Shown piece after piece: positions 18,390 through 26,241 of a stretch of DNA of 64,000 bases; the first letter of the stretch is position 1, and the number at the start of each line of letters is the position of its first letter. Under the pieces are notes generated by a model. The model was given only the letters and a program-made list of their open reading frames with translations, made no database searches and was not told where the DNA came from. Origin of the DNA: Clostridium disporicum (GTDB lineage: Bacteria > Bacillota > Clostridia > Clostridiales > Clostridiaceae); NCBI RefSeq assembly GCF_001405015.1, contig NZ_CYZX01000005.1, forward strand, positions 62,001 to 126,000. Reading direction: 5' to 3'. The position numbers and the translations under genes were made by a program.

Positions 18390-18637
18390 GAAAATTTTTC
18401 CTATGAAATTTCTTTAGTAAATTTTATAATATTTGACCTTTTTTCTTATCTTTACATCATTGTTAATTACACTGTATAAATTACTTCTATTTTACTTTAA
18501 TACTTATTTTTGGGTTCTCTAAAAATAAGTATATTTTCTAAGCTAGTACTATAAAAAATAGAATCTTAAACAGATGTAATTTTAACTGTTCCTAAATTTC
18601 CAAAATCAATTATATATAATAATCTAATAAATTGCAT

Positions 18638-18671
18638 AAAAAAGAGATAACCCACTTAGAGTTATCTCTTT
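18638..18671 (-). terminator. Terminator of the cggR-gapA-pgk-tpiA unit
   Basis: Stem AAAGAGATAAC with GTTATCTCTTT and a long T-run on the minus strand, 17 bp past the tpiA stop. It makes gpmI transcription depend on its own promoter. Confidence 0.85.
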
Positions 18672-18687
18672 ATAATTTATATCTATT

Positions 18688-19434
18688 TTAGTAGTTAACT
18701 ATTGCAGCAAAGTCTGAAGCAACTAAGCTAGCTCCACCAACTAAAGCACCATCTATATCAGATTGAGCCATTTGAGCTTTTATAGTTCCTGGCTTAACAG
18801 ATCCACCGTATTGGATTCTTACTTTATCAGCAACTTCTTTACCGAACATTTCAGCAACGATTCCTCTGATTGCCATTATTGTTTCGTTAGCTTGTTCATC
18901 AGTAGCAGTTTTACCAGTTCCAATAGCCCAGATTGGTTCGTAAGCTATAACAACTTTTTCTGCTAAATCAGCTGATAAACCTTCTAAGTCAGCTTTGATT
19001 TGAGCTCCAACTACTTCGTTAGTTGTTCCGTTTTCTCTTTGCTCTAAAGTTTCTCCACAGCAAAGAATTGGAGTTAAGTTGTGAGCAAAAGCAGCTTTAA
19101 CTTTCTTGTTTAAAGCTTCATCTGTTTCGTTGAACATTTCTCTTCTTTCGCTGTGTCCTAAAACAACATAGTCAACACCCATAGCTTCTAACATTCTTGG
19201 AGCGATTTCACCAGTGAAAGCTCCTTTTTCTTCAAAGTGCATGTTTTGAGCAGCAACTTTGATGTTTGATCCTTCTACAGCTTTTAATACAGCGTCTAAG
19301 CAAACAAAAGTAGGACAAACTACTACATCACAAGTAGCATCCTTTACTAATGGCTTTAATTCATTTACTAATTTAACAGCTTCTTCTGGAGTGTAGTGCA
19401 TTTTCCAGTTTCCAGCAATAATAGCTTTTCTCAT
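18688..19434 (-). CDS. tpiA: Triosephosphate isomerase
   Basis: Interconverts dihydroxyacetone phosphate and glyceraldehyde 3-phosphate; a cytoplasmic (beta/alpha)8 barrel of 248 residues. Catalytic residues are in place: Lys11 in AGNWKMH, His94 in LGHSERR and Glu166 in AYEPIWAIGTGKT, with the phosphate-binding YGGSVKPG near the end. The start is the ATG at 19434 after GAGGTGAT; the in-frame ATG six codons upstream is part of the untranslated leader. The 240-bp gap before it, full of palindromes, separates it from pgk. It closes the CggR-controlled unit. Confidence 0.98.
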   Translation of the reverse strand: MRKAIIAGNWKMHYTPEEAVKLVNELKPLVKDATCDVVVCPTFVCLDAVLKAVEGSNIKVAAQNMHFEEKGAFTGEIAPRMLEAMGVDYVVLGHSERREMFNETDEALNKKVKAAFAHNLTPILCCGETLEQRENGTTNEVVGAQIKADLEGLSADLAEKVVIAYEPIWAIGTGKTATDEQANETIMAIRGIVAEMFGKEVADKVRIQYGGSVKPGTIKAQMAQSDIDGALVGGASLVASDFAAIVNY

Positions 19435-19465
19435 TATAATCACCTCATACAAATTTTTTAATGAA

Positions 19466-19485
19466 ACTCCTCCTATCGGAGGAGT
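19466..19485 (-). repeat. Short perfect hairpin in the tpiA leader
   Basis: ACTCCTCC-TATC-GGAGGAGT, an 8-bp perfect stem. In the mRNA its right arm contains AGGAGG, a strong ribosome-binding-site sequence paired to an anti-site on the left arm, about 30 bases before the tpiA start. Confidence 0.6.
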
Positions 19486-19521
19486 AAGTTCAAATAACCA
19501 AATTAAAATTTTGATTGTCAG

Positions 19522-19681
19522 TTAAGTTCGCCTGACTAAATCAGATATTTATGGACTTAAGGAAACACCTACTCACATATGTTCGTAGGTGTAAGTTCGA
19601 CTTGCCAAATCCGAGATTTGGAGTCTTACTTAGCCCTGCATAAGTGCGAGCTACAAAATCGAAGATTTTGGCTCTTACTTA
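19522..19681. repeat. Array of palindromic repeats between pgk and tpiA
   Basis: Three related palindromes of about 39 bases lie at 19522-19560, 19591-19629 and 19641-19681. Each starts with TAAGT(T/G)CG, ends with CTTA, and has an inner stem around AAATC...GATTT; the second pairs CCAAATC with GATTTGG and GACT with AGTC. A different perfect hairpin (ACACCTAC with GTAGGTGT, 19565-19592) lies between the first and second. A more degenerate fourth copy may lie at 19484-19525. The third unit contains the pgk stop codon. In mRNA this would be a string of stem-loops between two glycolytic genes. Confidence 0.75.
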
Positions 19682-20853
19682 TCGTTTAAAGCAGCGATTC
19701 CTGGTAATACTTTACCTTCTAAGAATTCTAATGAAGCTCCACCACCTGTAGAGATGTGAGTCATCTTATCTCCAAATCCTAAGATGTTAACAGCAGCAGC
19801 TGAGTCTCCTCCACCGATAACTGTTGTAGCATCTGCATCAGCCATAGCCTTAGCAACAGCTATTGTTCCTTTGTTGAAGTTTTCGAATTCGAATACTCCC
19901 ATTGGTCCGTTCCAGATAACAGTCTTAGCATCTTTTATAGCATCAGCATATAAAGCTTCTGTCTTTGGTCCGATATCTAATCCCATGAATCCTGCTGGAA
20001 TGTTTTGATCTTCAGTAACTGTAGCTTCAACATCCTTGAATCCATCAGCAATTCTGTGGTCTACTGGTAATAAGAATTTAACTCCGTTAGCTTCAGCTTT
20101 AGCTATCATTTCTTTAGCGTAGTCCATTCTATCGTCTTCACATAAAGAAGTTCCGATTTCGTATCCTTGAGCTTTTAAGAATGTGTAAGCCATTCCTCCA
20201 CCGATGATTATTGTATCAACTTTTTCTAATAAGTTGTTGATAACAGCTATCTTATCAGAAACCTTTGATCCACCTAATATAGCAACGAAAGGTCTAACTG
20301 GAGCATTTACAGCTTCTCCTAAGAACTTTAATTCTTTTTGAATTAAGTATCCACAAACAGCAGTGTCAACAAATTTTGTAACACCTTCTGTTGAAGAGTG
20401 AGCTCTGTGAGCAGTTCCGAAAGCATCATTAACGTAGATATCACATAAAGAAGCTAATTCTTTAGATAATTCTTCTCCGTTTTTAGTTTCTTCTTTTCTG
20501 CATCTAGTGTTTTCTAATAATACAACGTCTCCGTCTTTCATATCAGCAACAGCTTTTCTAGCGTTTTCGCCAACAACTTCTTCGTCTCTAGCGAATACTA
20601 CTTCTTTACCTAACATTTCGCTTAATCTTACAGCTACTGGTGCTAAAGTCTTAGAAGCATCTTTTCCTAAGTGTGAGCAAAGTATAACTTTTGCTCCATT
20701 TTCTACTAAATATTTGATTGTTGGAAGAGCTCCAACTAATCTATTTTCATCAGTTATAACTCCATCTTTTAGTGGAACGTTAAAGTCACATCTAACTAAA
20801 ACTCTTTTACCGTTTACTTGAACGTCTTCGATAGTCTTCTTATTAAAGTTCAT
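19675..20853 (-). CDS. pgk: Phosphoglycerate kinase
   Basis: Makes ATP from 1,3-bisphosphoglycerate in glycolysis; a monomeric two-domain cytoplasmic enzyme of 392 residues. Seen: the substrate-binding RVLVRCDFNVPL near the N-terminus, the interdomain GGGMAYTF, and the nucleotide-binding WNGPMGVFE and GGGDSAAA near the C-terminus. The start is the ATG at 20853 after GAGGTG; a GTG three codons upstream overlaps that site. The stop codon lies inside a palindromic repeat unit, so the last codons may have been shaped by that element. Co-transcribed with gapA upstream across a 152-bp gap containing a hairpin. Confidence 0.98.
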   Translation of the reverse strand: MNFNKKTIEDVQVNGKRVLVRCDFNVPLKDGVITDENRLVGALPTIKYLVENGAKVILCSHLGKDASKTLAPVAVRLSEMLGKEVVFARDEEVVGENARKAVADMKDGDVVLLENTRCRKEETKNGEELSKELASLCDIYVNDAFGTAHRAHSSTEGVTKFVDTAVCGYLIQKELKFLGEAVNAPVRPFVAILGGSKVSDKIAVINNLLEKVDTIIIGGGMAYTFLKAQGYEIGTSLCEDDRMDYAKEMIAKAEANGVKFLLPVDHRIADGFKDVEATVTEDQNIPAGFMGLDIGPKTEALYADAIKDAKTVIWNGPMGVFEFENFNKGTIAVAKAMADADATTVIGGGDSAAAVNILGFGDKMTHISTGGGASLEFLEGKVLPGIAALNDK

Positions 20854-20902
20854 TCTCTTCACCTCATAATTTTATAAATAATTTTATTCCTAATTTTAAA
20901 AT

Positions 20903-20940
20903 GAGCCCGGTCCTATAGGTATACCTTAGAGACCGGACCC
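20903..20940 (-). repeat. GC-rich hairpin in the gapA-pgk gap
   Basis: An imperfect stem-loop with CCGGTC pairing to GACCGG (20907-20912 with 20931-20936), a few outer pairs, and a palindrome AGGTATACCT in the loop. It is strikingly GC-rich for this genome. It may act as an mRNA processing or stability element, or as a partial terminator between gapA and pgk. A T-run follows it on the plus strand only. Confidence 0.55.
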
Positions 20941-21005
20941 GTTTTTAGGATCTTATAAAAGTGCCTTTATAGGCATCTAATCCGTATTTAATTAACTATT
21001 AAATA

Positions 21006-22025
21006 TTAAGCTAATTCAGAGAAGTATTTAATAGTTCTAACCATTTGGCTAGTGTATGAGTTTTCGTTGTCGTACCAAGAAACAACTTGAACTTGGTATA
21101 AACCATTTCCTAATTCAGAAACCATAGTTTGAGTTGCATCGAATAATGAACCGTACTTGATTCCGATGATATCTGAAGAAACTAATTCTTCTTCAGTGTA
21201 ACCGAATGATTCGTTTGAAGCAGCTTTCATAGCAGCGTTGATTCCTTCAACTGTTACATTTTCACCCTTAACTACAGCAACTAAAATTGTAGATGATCCT
21301 GTTGGAACTGGAACTCTTTGTGCAGAACCGATTAATTTTCCGTTTAATTCTGGAATAACTAATCCGATAGCTTTAGCAGCTCCTGTAGAGTTTGGAACTA
21401 TGTTAACAGCACCAGCTCTAGCTCTTCTTAAATCACCTTTTCTTTGAGGTCCGTCTAAGATCATTTGATCTCCAGTGTAAGCGTGGATAGTTGACATTAT
21501 ACCAGATTGAATTGGTGCATAGTCATTTAAAGCTTTAGCCATTGGAGCTAAACAGTTTGTTGTACAAGATGCAGCAGAGATTATAGTATCTTCAGCTGTT
21601 AATATATCTTGGTTTACGTTGAATACAACTGTTGGAAGGTCGTTTCCAGCTGGAGCTGATATAACAACTTTCTTAGCACCTGCATTGATGTGAGCTTGAG
21701 ACTTAGCTTTTGATACGTAGAATCCAGTACATTCTAATACTACGTCTACTCCGATTTCTCCCCAAGGAAGTTTATTAGCATCAGCTTCAGCGTAGATTCT
21801 GATTTCTTTTCCATCAACAGTGATAGAATCTTCACCAGCAACAACTGTATCACCTAATTCGTATCTACCTTGAGCTGAATCATATTTTAATAAGTGTGCT
21901 AACATTTTTGGGCTTGTTAAGTCGTTGATTGCTACAACTTCATACCCTTCTGCACCGAACATTTGTCTAAATGCAAGACGTCCAATACGTCCAAAACCAT
22001 TAATTGCTACTCTAACATTTGCCAT
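21006..22025 (-). CDS. gapA: Glyceraldehyde-3-phosphate dehydrogenase (glycolytic)
   Basis: Oxidative phosphorylation of glyceraldehyde 3-phosphate with NAD+; a tetrameric cytoplasmic enzyme of 339 residues. The Rossmann motif INGFGRIGR (8-16) and Asp35 in AINDL point to NAD+ use. The catalytic Cys154 is in ASCTTNCLAP, and the C-terminal WYDNENSYTSQMVRT is intact. AGGAGG precedes the ATG. It lies 45 bp after cggR, the repressor that controls this unit in Bacillus, so it should be induced by sugar. Confidence 0.98.
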   Translation of the reverse strand: MANVRVAINGFGRIGRLAFRQMFGAEGYEVVAINDLTSPKMLAHLLKYDSAQGRYELGDTVVAGEDSITVDGKEIRIYAEADANKLPWGEIGVDVVLECTGFYVSKAKSQAHINAGAKKVVISAPAGNDLPTVVFNVNQDILTAEDTIISAASCTTNCLAPMAKALNDYAPIQSGIMSTIHAYTGDQMILDGPQRKGDLRRARAGAVNIVPNSTGAAKAIGLVIPELNGKLIGSAQRVPVPTGSSTILVAVVKGENVTVEGINAAMKAASNESFGYTEEELVSSDIIGIKYGSLFDATQTMVSELGNGLYQVQVVSWYDNENSYTSQMVRTIKYFSELA

Positions 22026-22070
22026 TAAAGTTACCTCCTAAAATTAGATATTTATATTTAAAATTAAATT

Positions 22071-23117
22071 TTAAAGCTTGTTTAAATTGTTGCTTTTTAT
22101 TATCTCACATATTTCTTTTCCTGTATTTTCGTCTGTAACCAATACAGCATTACGATTATACATTTCTGTTGCAATTATCGCATCAATCTTATTCTTCCCA
22201 GCAGCAACTGCAATATGTGTTCTAATTTTTTTAGCATTGTTTAAATTTATTCCTATAGAGTTATTTTCAGATATCATCTGACAATCTTTATTAAAATAAC
22301 ATCCATAAGCCTCTCCTATAGCTCCCATGTCCTCAAGTTTTTTTATAAACTCATCGGATGCTTCTCTTTTTTTAGCCATATGGATTGCATTACCAATTCC
22401 ATAGATAAGTATATCTGCCTTTTGAATTGACTCAATTACATCCTTAACTTGACTTTCTTTAAGTAAACCATCAAGAACTTCTGCACTAACATTCTCTGGA
22501 ATATGTAGAAGTTTATATGATGCATTAATTTTTTTAGCTAAAGAAGCTGCTAGCGTATTAGCTTGGCTCTCTACTTTTCGCCCCATACCACCACGAGCTG
22601 GTACTACTAATACATTGGAAACATTGTTGATTTTAGGAAATGCTTCTACAACCTCTTTAATCGTAGATCCACCAGTTATAGCAATTATGTTATTATCTTT
22701 TAAAATTTTCTTAACATAAGTTGCCGCTGCTTTTCCTAAATCTTTTAAAACAGTAGGATTACTATCTACATCTCCCGGGACTATTATAACATCTTTTAAT
22801 CCTAAACAAGATCTTAAACACTCTTCAACATCAGCAAGACCTTTAAGTTCATGTATAAACTCTTTTAGTCTTTTGACTATTACTTTCCCATCTTCAGTAA
22901 CACTCATACCTGGAGTATTCACTTCTATTAAGCCTTGAGATTTTAAAAAACTTATTTCAGTTCTTACTATTCTCTCACCTAAATTAAGTTCACTTGCTAA
23001 AACTCTTCTTCCAATTGGTTGGTTATAATATATAGTTCTTAAAATATTATATCTTTTTTCAAGAACTTCAACTAGCTCAGGAACTATCTTTTTTTGTAAG
23101 CTTAATATTTCCTGCAC
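22071..23117 (-). CDS. cggR: Central glycolytic genes repressor
   Basis: SorC/DeoR-type transcription repressor, 348 residues. An N-terminal winged helix (about 20-75; RRVLASELNLGERIVRTEISFL) is followed by a sugar-phosphate-binding domain (GDVDSNPTVLKDLGKAAATY and AITGGSTIKEVV are typical). In Bacillus subtilis the ligand is fructose 1,6-bisphosphate, which relieves repression of the gap operon. The start is GTG at 23117, with AAGGAGGG six bases upstream. It is the first gene of the cggR-gapA-pgk-tpiA unit, and a candidate operator lies just upstream, consistent with autoregulation. Confidence 0.93.
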   Translation of the reverse strand: MQEILSLQKKIVPELVEVLEKRYNILRTIYYNQPIGRRVLASELNLGERIVRTEISFLKSQGLIEVNTPGMSVTEDGKVIVKRLKEFIHELKGLADVEECLRSCLGLKDVIIVPGDVDSNPTVLKDLGKAAATYVKKILKDNNIIAITGGSTIKEVVEAFPKINNVSNVLVVPARGGMGRKVESQANTLAASLAKKINASYKLLHIPENVSAEVLDGLLKESQVKDVIESIQKADILIYGIGNAIHMAKKREASDEFIKKLEDMGAIGEAYGCYFNKDCQMISENNSIGINLNNAKKIRTHIAVAAGKNKIDAIIATEMYNRNAVLVTDENTGKEICEIIKSNNLNKL

Positions 23118-23142
23118 TATTAACCCTCCTTTTGGACCATTT

Positions 23143-23185
23143 ATGTCCCACTACTATCTTTTCATGTCCCACCTATTTCATTATA
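23143..23185 (-). promoter_or_regulatory. cggR promoter and CggR operator
   Basis: Read on the minus strand: a -10 box TATAAT (23180-23185) is followed immediately by two direct copies of GTGGGACAT (23164-23172 and 23143-23151), 21 bp apart. The second continues to GGTCC, giving GGGAC-N6-GGTCC. The Bacillus CggR operator is a tandem of CGGGAC-type half sites about 20 bp apart, placed after the promoter. The -35 box is weak. The rest of the rpoN-cggR gap shows nothing more. Confidence 0.7.
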
Positions 23186-23299
23186 AAGCATCTTTACTAA
23201 ATTTAAAAGGCTTTCTGTAAATTTTTTATAATATTTTTATAATTGAGAAAAATAGAAATAGGAATATTCTTCTCCAAAATCCTGTCTTCCCTACGTCTG

Positions 23300-24673
23300 C
23301 TATATCCTTTTTCTCTTGCTAGAAGATTTTATTCCCATTTCCTCTCTATATTTTGCCACTGTCCTTCTTGATATATTCAGATTTTTTTTAGAAAGTTCTG
23401 TACATATCATTTCATCGGAAAAAGGCTTTTTCTTATCTTCACTATCAATAATCTCTTTTATGATATCTTTTATATTCTTTGCAGATACATTTTTACCATC
23501 AGAAGAACTTTTTGTACTATATCCCACTGTGAATAAATCCTTTATCTTAACAGTTCCGTAACTAGTTAAAATATATTTATCCTTAATAGCTCTACTTACA
23601 GTAGATTCATGCATGTTTATATCCTCTGCTATATCTTTAAGCATCATTGGCTTTAAATATTTTTTTCCTTTGTCTAAATATTCTTTTTGCCTTTTTATTA
23701 TATCTTCTAAGATTATTCTTAAAGTATTTTCTCTATTATTAATACTTTTTATTAAAAACATAGCACTTCCAATTTTCTCTTTAATATAACTTTCAACTTC
23801 TTTATCACTTCCATGAAGAAGTAAATTTTTATATACTCCATTAATAGATAATTGGGGTACTATATCATTATTCATAATAACTGTATACTCTTTATCTATC
23901 TTTTTTATATAAGCATCAGGAGTTATAAATTTCACGTCATCACCTGTATAATACCCTCTAGATGGCTTGGGTTCCAATTCTCTTATTATATCTCCATAAT
24001 TTTGAGCTTCTATTTGAGATATATTTAAATATTTTGCTATATCTTTAAATTTATTATCAGCCACTAAATCTAAATAATTATTTATTATATTCTCCAGATT
24101 TAAATCTAATTTCTTTTTTCTTTTTAATTGGATTAAAAGACTTTCCTTTAGATTTCTTCCCCCAATACCTGCTGGTTCTAAATCTTGTAATATCTCTAGC
24201 GCTTGTACACATTTTTCTTCCGAAATATTAAATTTATTACATATGTTCTCTACAGTTTCGTCAAGGTATCCTCTACTATCTAAAGATTCAATCATGTAAT
24301 CTATAATAATTCTTAAGTTCTTTACTTCTTTATTAGTATGTAATTGTTCATACAAATAACTTTTTAAAGTCTTTTTCTCAGACACAAAATTTAAAGGCGA
24401 TAACCCCTCTTCATCATACTCTCCTTTAGAATATGAATTGTAAATACTATTATCATACTCCATAGATTCTATCATCTTTTTATATTGCTCGATTTCAGTA
24501 TTCTTCTTCAAATTAAAATCACTATCAATAATAGGATTTTCTTCTAATTCTTTATTGATAAATTCTCTTAACTCACAAGCTGACATCTGTAAAATATTTA
24601 TTGATAATTGCATATTTTGTGTCATTACAAGTTTTTGCTGCTGAGATAAATTCAGATTAAAATCTAACTTCAT
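23300..24673 (-). CDS. rpoN: RNA polymerase sigma-54 factor
   Basis: Alternative sigma factor (SigL in Bacillus) that needs an AAA+ activator to open promoters; 457 residues. The N-terminal glutamine-rich activator-contact region (LNLSQQQKLVMTQNMQLSIN), the core-binding domain, the helix-turn-helix region (LKDIAEDINMHESTVSRAIK) and the C-terminal RpoN box (SRRTVAKYREEMGI) are all present. AGAGGGA precedes the ATG. It is immediately upstream of cggR, a gene order I recall from other clostridia. No sigma-54 activator is encoded in this window. Confidence 0.97.
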   Translation of the reverse strand: MKLDFNLNLSQQQKLVMTQNMQLSINILQMSACELREFINKELEENPIIDSDFNLKKNTEIEQYKKMIESMEYDNSIYNSYSKGEYDEEGLSPLNFVSEKKTLKSYLYEQLHTNKEVKNLRIIIDYMIESLDSRGYLDETVENICNKFNISEEKCVQALEILQDLEPAGIGGRNLKESLLIQLKRKKKLDLNLENIINNYLDLVADNKFKDIAKYLNISQIEAQNYGDIIRELEPKPSRGYYTGDDVKFITPDAYIKKIDKEYTVIMNNDIVPQLSINGVYKNLLLHGSDKEVESYIKEKIGSAMFLIKSINNRENTLRIILEDIIKRQKEYLDKGKKYLKPMMLKDIAEDINMHESTVSRAIKDKYILTSYGTVKIKDLFTVGYSTKSSSDGKNVSAKNIKDIIKEIIDSEDKKKPFSDEMICTELSKKNLNISRRTVAKYREEMGIKSSSKRKRI

Positions 24674-24780
24674 ATAACATCCCTCTTTTGTTTTCTTTTA
24701 TAAATACCACACTTTTAGTATACCTTTATTTTTAATATATTCCAATATATTCTTTGTAAAAGTTTACCGAAGAAATTATA

Positions 24781-24812
24781 AAAAAAGCTCGTGCATAAGC
24801 ACAAGCCTTTTA
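24781..24812 (-). terminator. Terminator of the trmL-degV unit
   Basis: Stem GCTTGTGC-TTAT-GCACGAGC with one wobble pair, followed by seven T on the minus strand. It directly abuts the degV stop. Confidence 0.85.
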
Positions 24813-25649
24813 TTATTTCACAATAAAGAATAATCCACAAGGTTTAATTCCAGAGTGTATACCAACTGTACATCCAACCTTTGCATCTACGTATTCTATA
24901 TCTTTTTCTTCTAAGTATTTCTTTAATTCAAAATATACATCTTCATTTAATAAGTCTGTTAATATAACTGGTTCTTTAAAATCAACATCTGCACTTTCAA
25001 AATCAGATATTAATTTCTTAAAAGCTTTTTTACTTCCTCTTACTTTATCCTTAACAGCCATCTTACCATCTTTTATTTCTAGTATAAGTCTTAAACCTAA
25101 AGCTGTTCCTATAGCTCCAGCAACTTTTGGTAGTCTTCCACCTCTTACAAGATTATCTAATGATTCAAAATTAAGTGTACATTTAACCTTATCTCTAGTC
25201 TTTAGAATTTCTTCTTCAATTTCTTTAATTGAAGCTCCATTATCTCTTAATCTACAAGCTTTTAAAACTAATAATCCTAATCCTGATGTAACATTTTTAG
25301 AATCAATTACAACTATATCTTCTGTTTCAAGCATATCTTTAGCTATACAAGCTGATTGATATGTTCCGCTCATTTCTGAAGAAAGCACTAAAGTTACTAT
25401 TTTATATCCTTGATCTAAATACTTTTTAAAAGTTTCTTCAAATCTAGTTGGAGTAATTTGTGCTGTAGTTGGTAAAACATTTTCTCTGTTTATTCTTTCA
25501 ATCATTTCAGTTGGAGTAATATCAACTCCATCTAAATAACTATCTTCACCAAAATTAATTAATAAAGGCATAACTTCTATGTCATTCTTCTTTATTAAAT
25601 CTACTGGTATATCAAGAGTACTATCAGTTATTATCTTAATCTTTTGCAT
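24813..25649 (-). CDS. DegV family fatty-acid-binding protein
   Basis: Cytoplasmic protein of 278 residues with the DegV fold, which binds a single fatty acid; homologues called FakB pass fatty acids to the kinase FakA for phospholipid synthesis. Seen: the N-terminal KIITDSTLDIP, the lipid-contact stretch PTTAQITPT, VVIDSKNVTSGLG in the middle, and the C-terminal VGIHSGIKPCG, which holds the carboxylate-binding residues. GGGGAGGA precedes the ATG. It lies 19 bp after trmL and ends in a terminator. No fakA is in the window. Several DegV paralogues are usual in clostridia. Confidence 0.9.
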   Translation of the reverse strand: MQKIKIITDSTLDIPVDLIKKNDIEVMPLLINFGEDSYLDGVDITPTEMIERINRENVLPTTAQITPTRFEETFKKYLDQGYKIVTLVLSSEMSGTYQSACIAKDMLETEDIVVIDSKNVTSGLGLLVLKACRLRDNGASIKEIEEEILKTRDKVKCTLNFESLDNLVRGGRLPKVAGAIGTALGLRLILEIKDGKMAVKDKVRGSKKAFKKLISDFESADVDFKEPVILTDLLNEDVYFELKKYLEEKDIEYVDAKVGCTVGIHSGIKPCGLFFIVK

Positions 25650-25668
25650 AACAATTCCTCCCCATCCA

Positions 25669-26130
25669 TTATTTCATATCCGGAAAGTCCATTTGTCTTA
25701 ATGCTTCATATGCTATAATTGCAACTGTATTAGAAAGGTTTAGACTTCTAGTACTTGTCTTAATCATCGGCACTCTTATATTTGTATGAGCTTCATGTAC
25801 TTCTTGTGGTACACCTTTTGACTCTCTTCCAAACATTATGAAGTCACCCGGCTTATAACTTTCCTCATTATAGTAATTACCACCATGAGTAGATGCTAAA
25901 AATATTCTTCTATCTCCATACTTATTTATAAAATCTTCATATGACTCATGAACTTCTAACTTTAACTCACTCCAGTAATCTAATCCTGATCTTTTTACTG
26001 CCTTATCATCAATACTAAATCCTAACGGCTTTATTAAGTGTAATGTTGAATTAGTTAACACACATGTTCTTGCTATATTTCCAGTATTTTGTGGAATTTC
26101 TGGTTGATATAATACAATATTCAAATTCAA
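25669..26130 (-). CDS. trmL: tRNA (cytidine/uridine-34 2'-O)-methyltransferase
   Basis: SPOUT-class enzyme that methylates the 2'-OH of nucleotide 34 in leucine tRNAs, using S-adenosylmethionine; 153 residues, the family's usual length. Motifs: NIVLYQPEIPQNTGNIARTC at the N-terminus, FGRESKGVP in the middle, and the knotted C-terminal RVPMIKTSTRSLNLSNTVAI. I choose a TTG start at 26130, because GGAGGG lies seven bases upstream and homologues begin here; a longer frame starting at 26169 would run through the ribosome site. Co-transcribed with degV. Confidence 0.92.
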   Translation of the reverse strand: MNLNIVLYQPEIPQNTGNIARTCVLTNSTLHLIKPLGFSIDDKAVKRSGLDYWSELKLEVHESYEDFINKYGDRRIFLASTHGGNYYNEESYKPGDFIMFGRESKGVPQEVHEAHTNIRVPMIKTSTRSLNLSNTVAIIAYEALRQMDFPDMK

Positions 26131-26241
26131 GGAATTTCCCTCCAAAACAAAAAGCAAGATGATAAACACCTTACTCTATAATCTCTTATAAAAATAATAA
26201 TACTATATCCAATTTTAATAGTCAAAGTTTTTTACAGATTG

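Noticed and set aside
19522..19681. Palindromic array as a CRISPR
   Set aside because: Units are palindromic and diverged, without unique spacers of constant length, and no cas genes are present.
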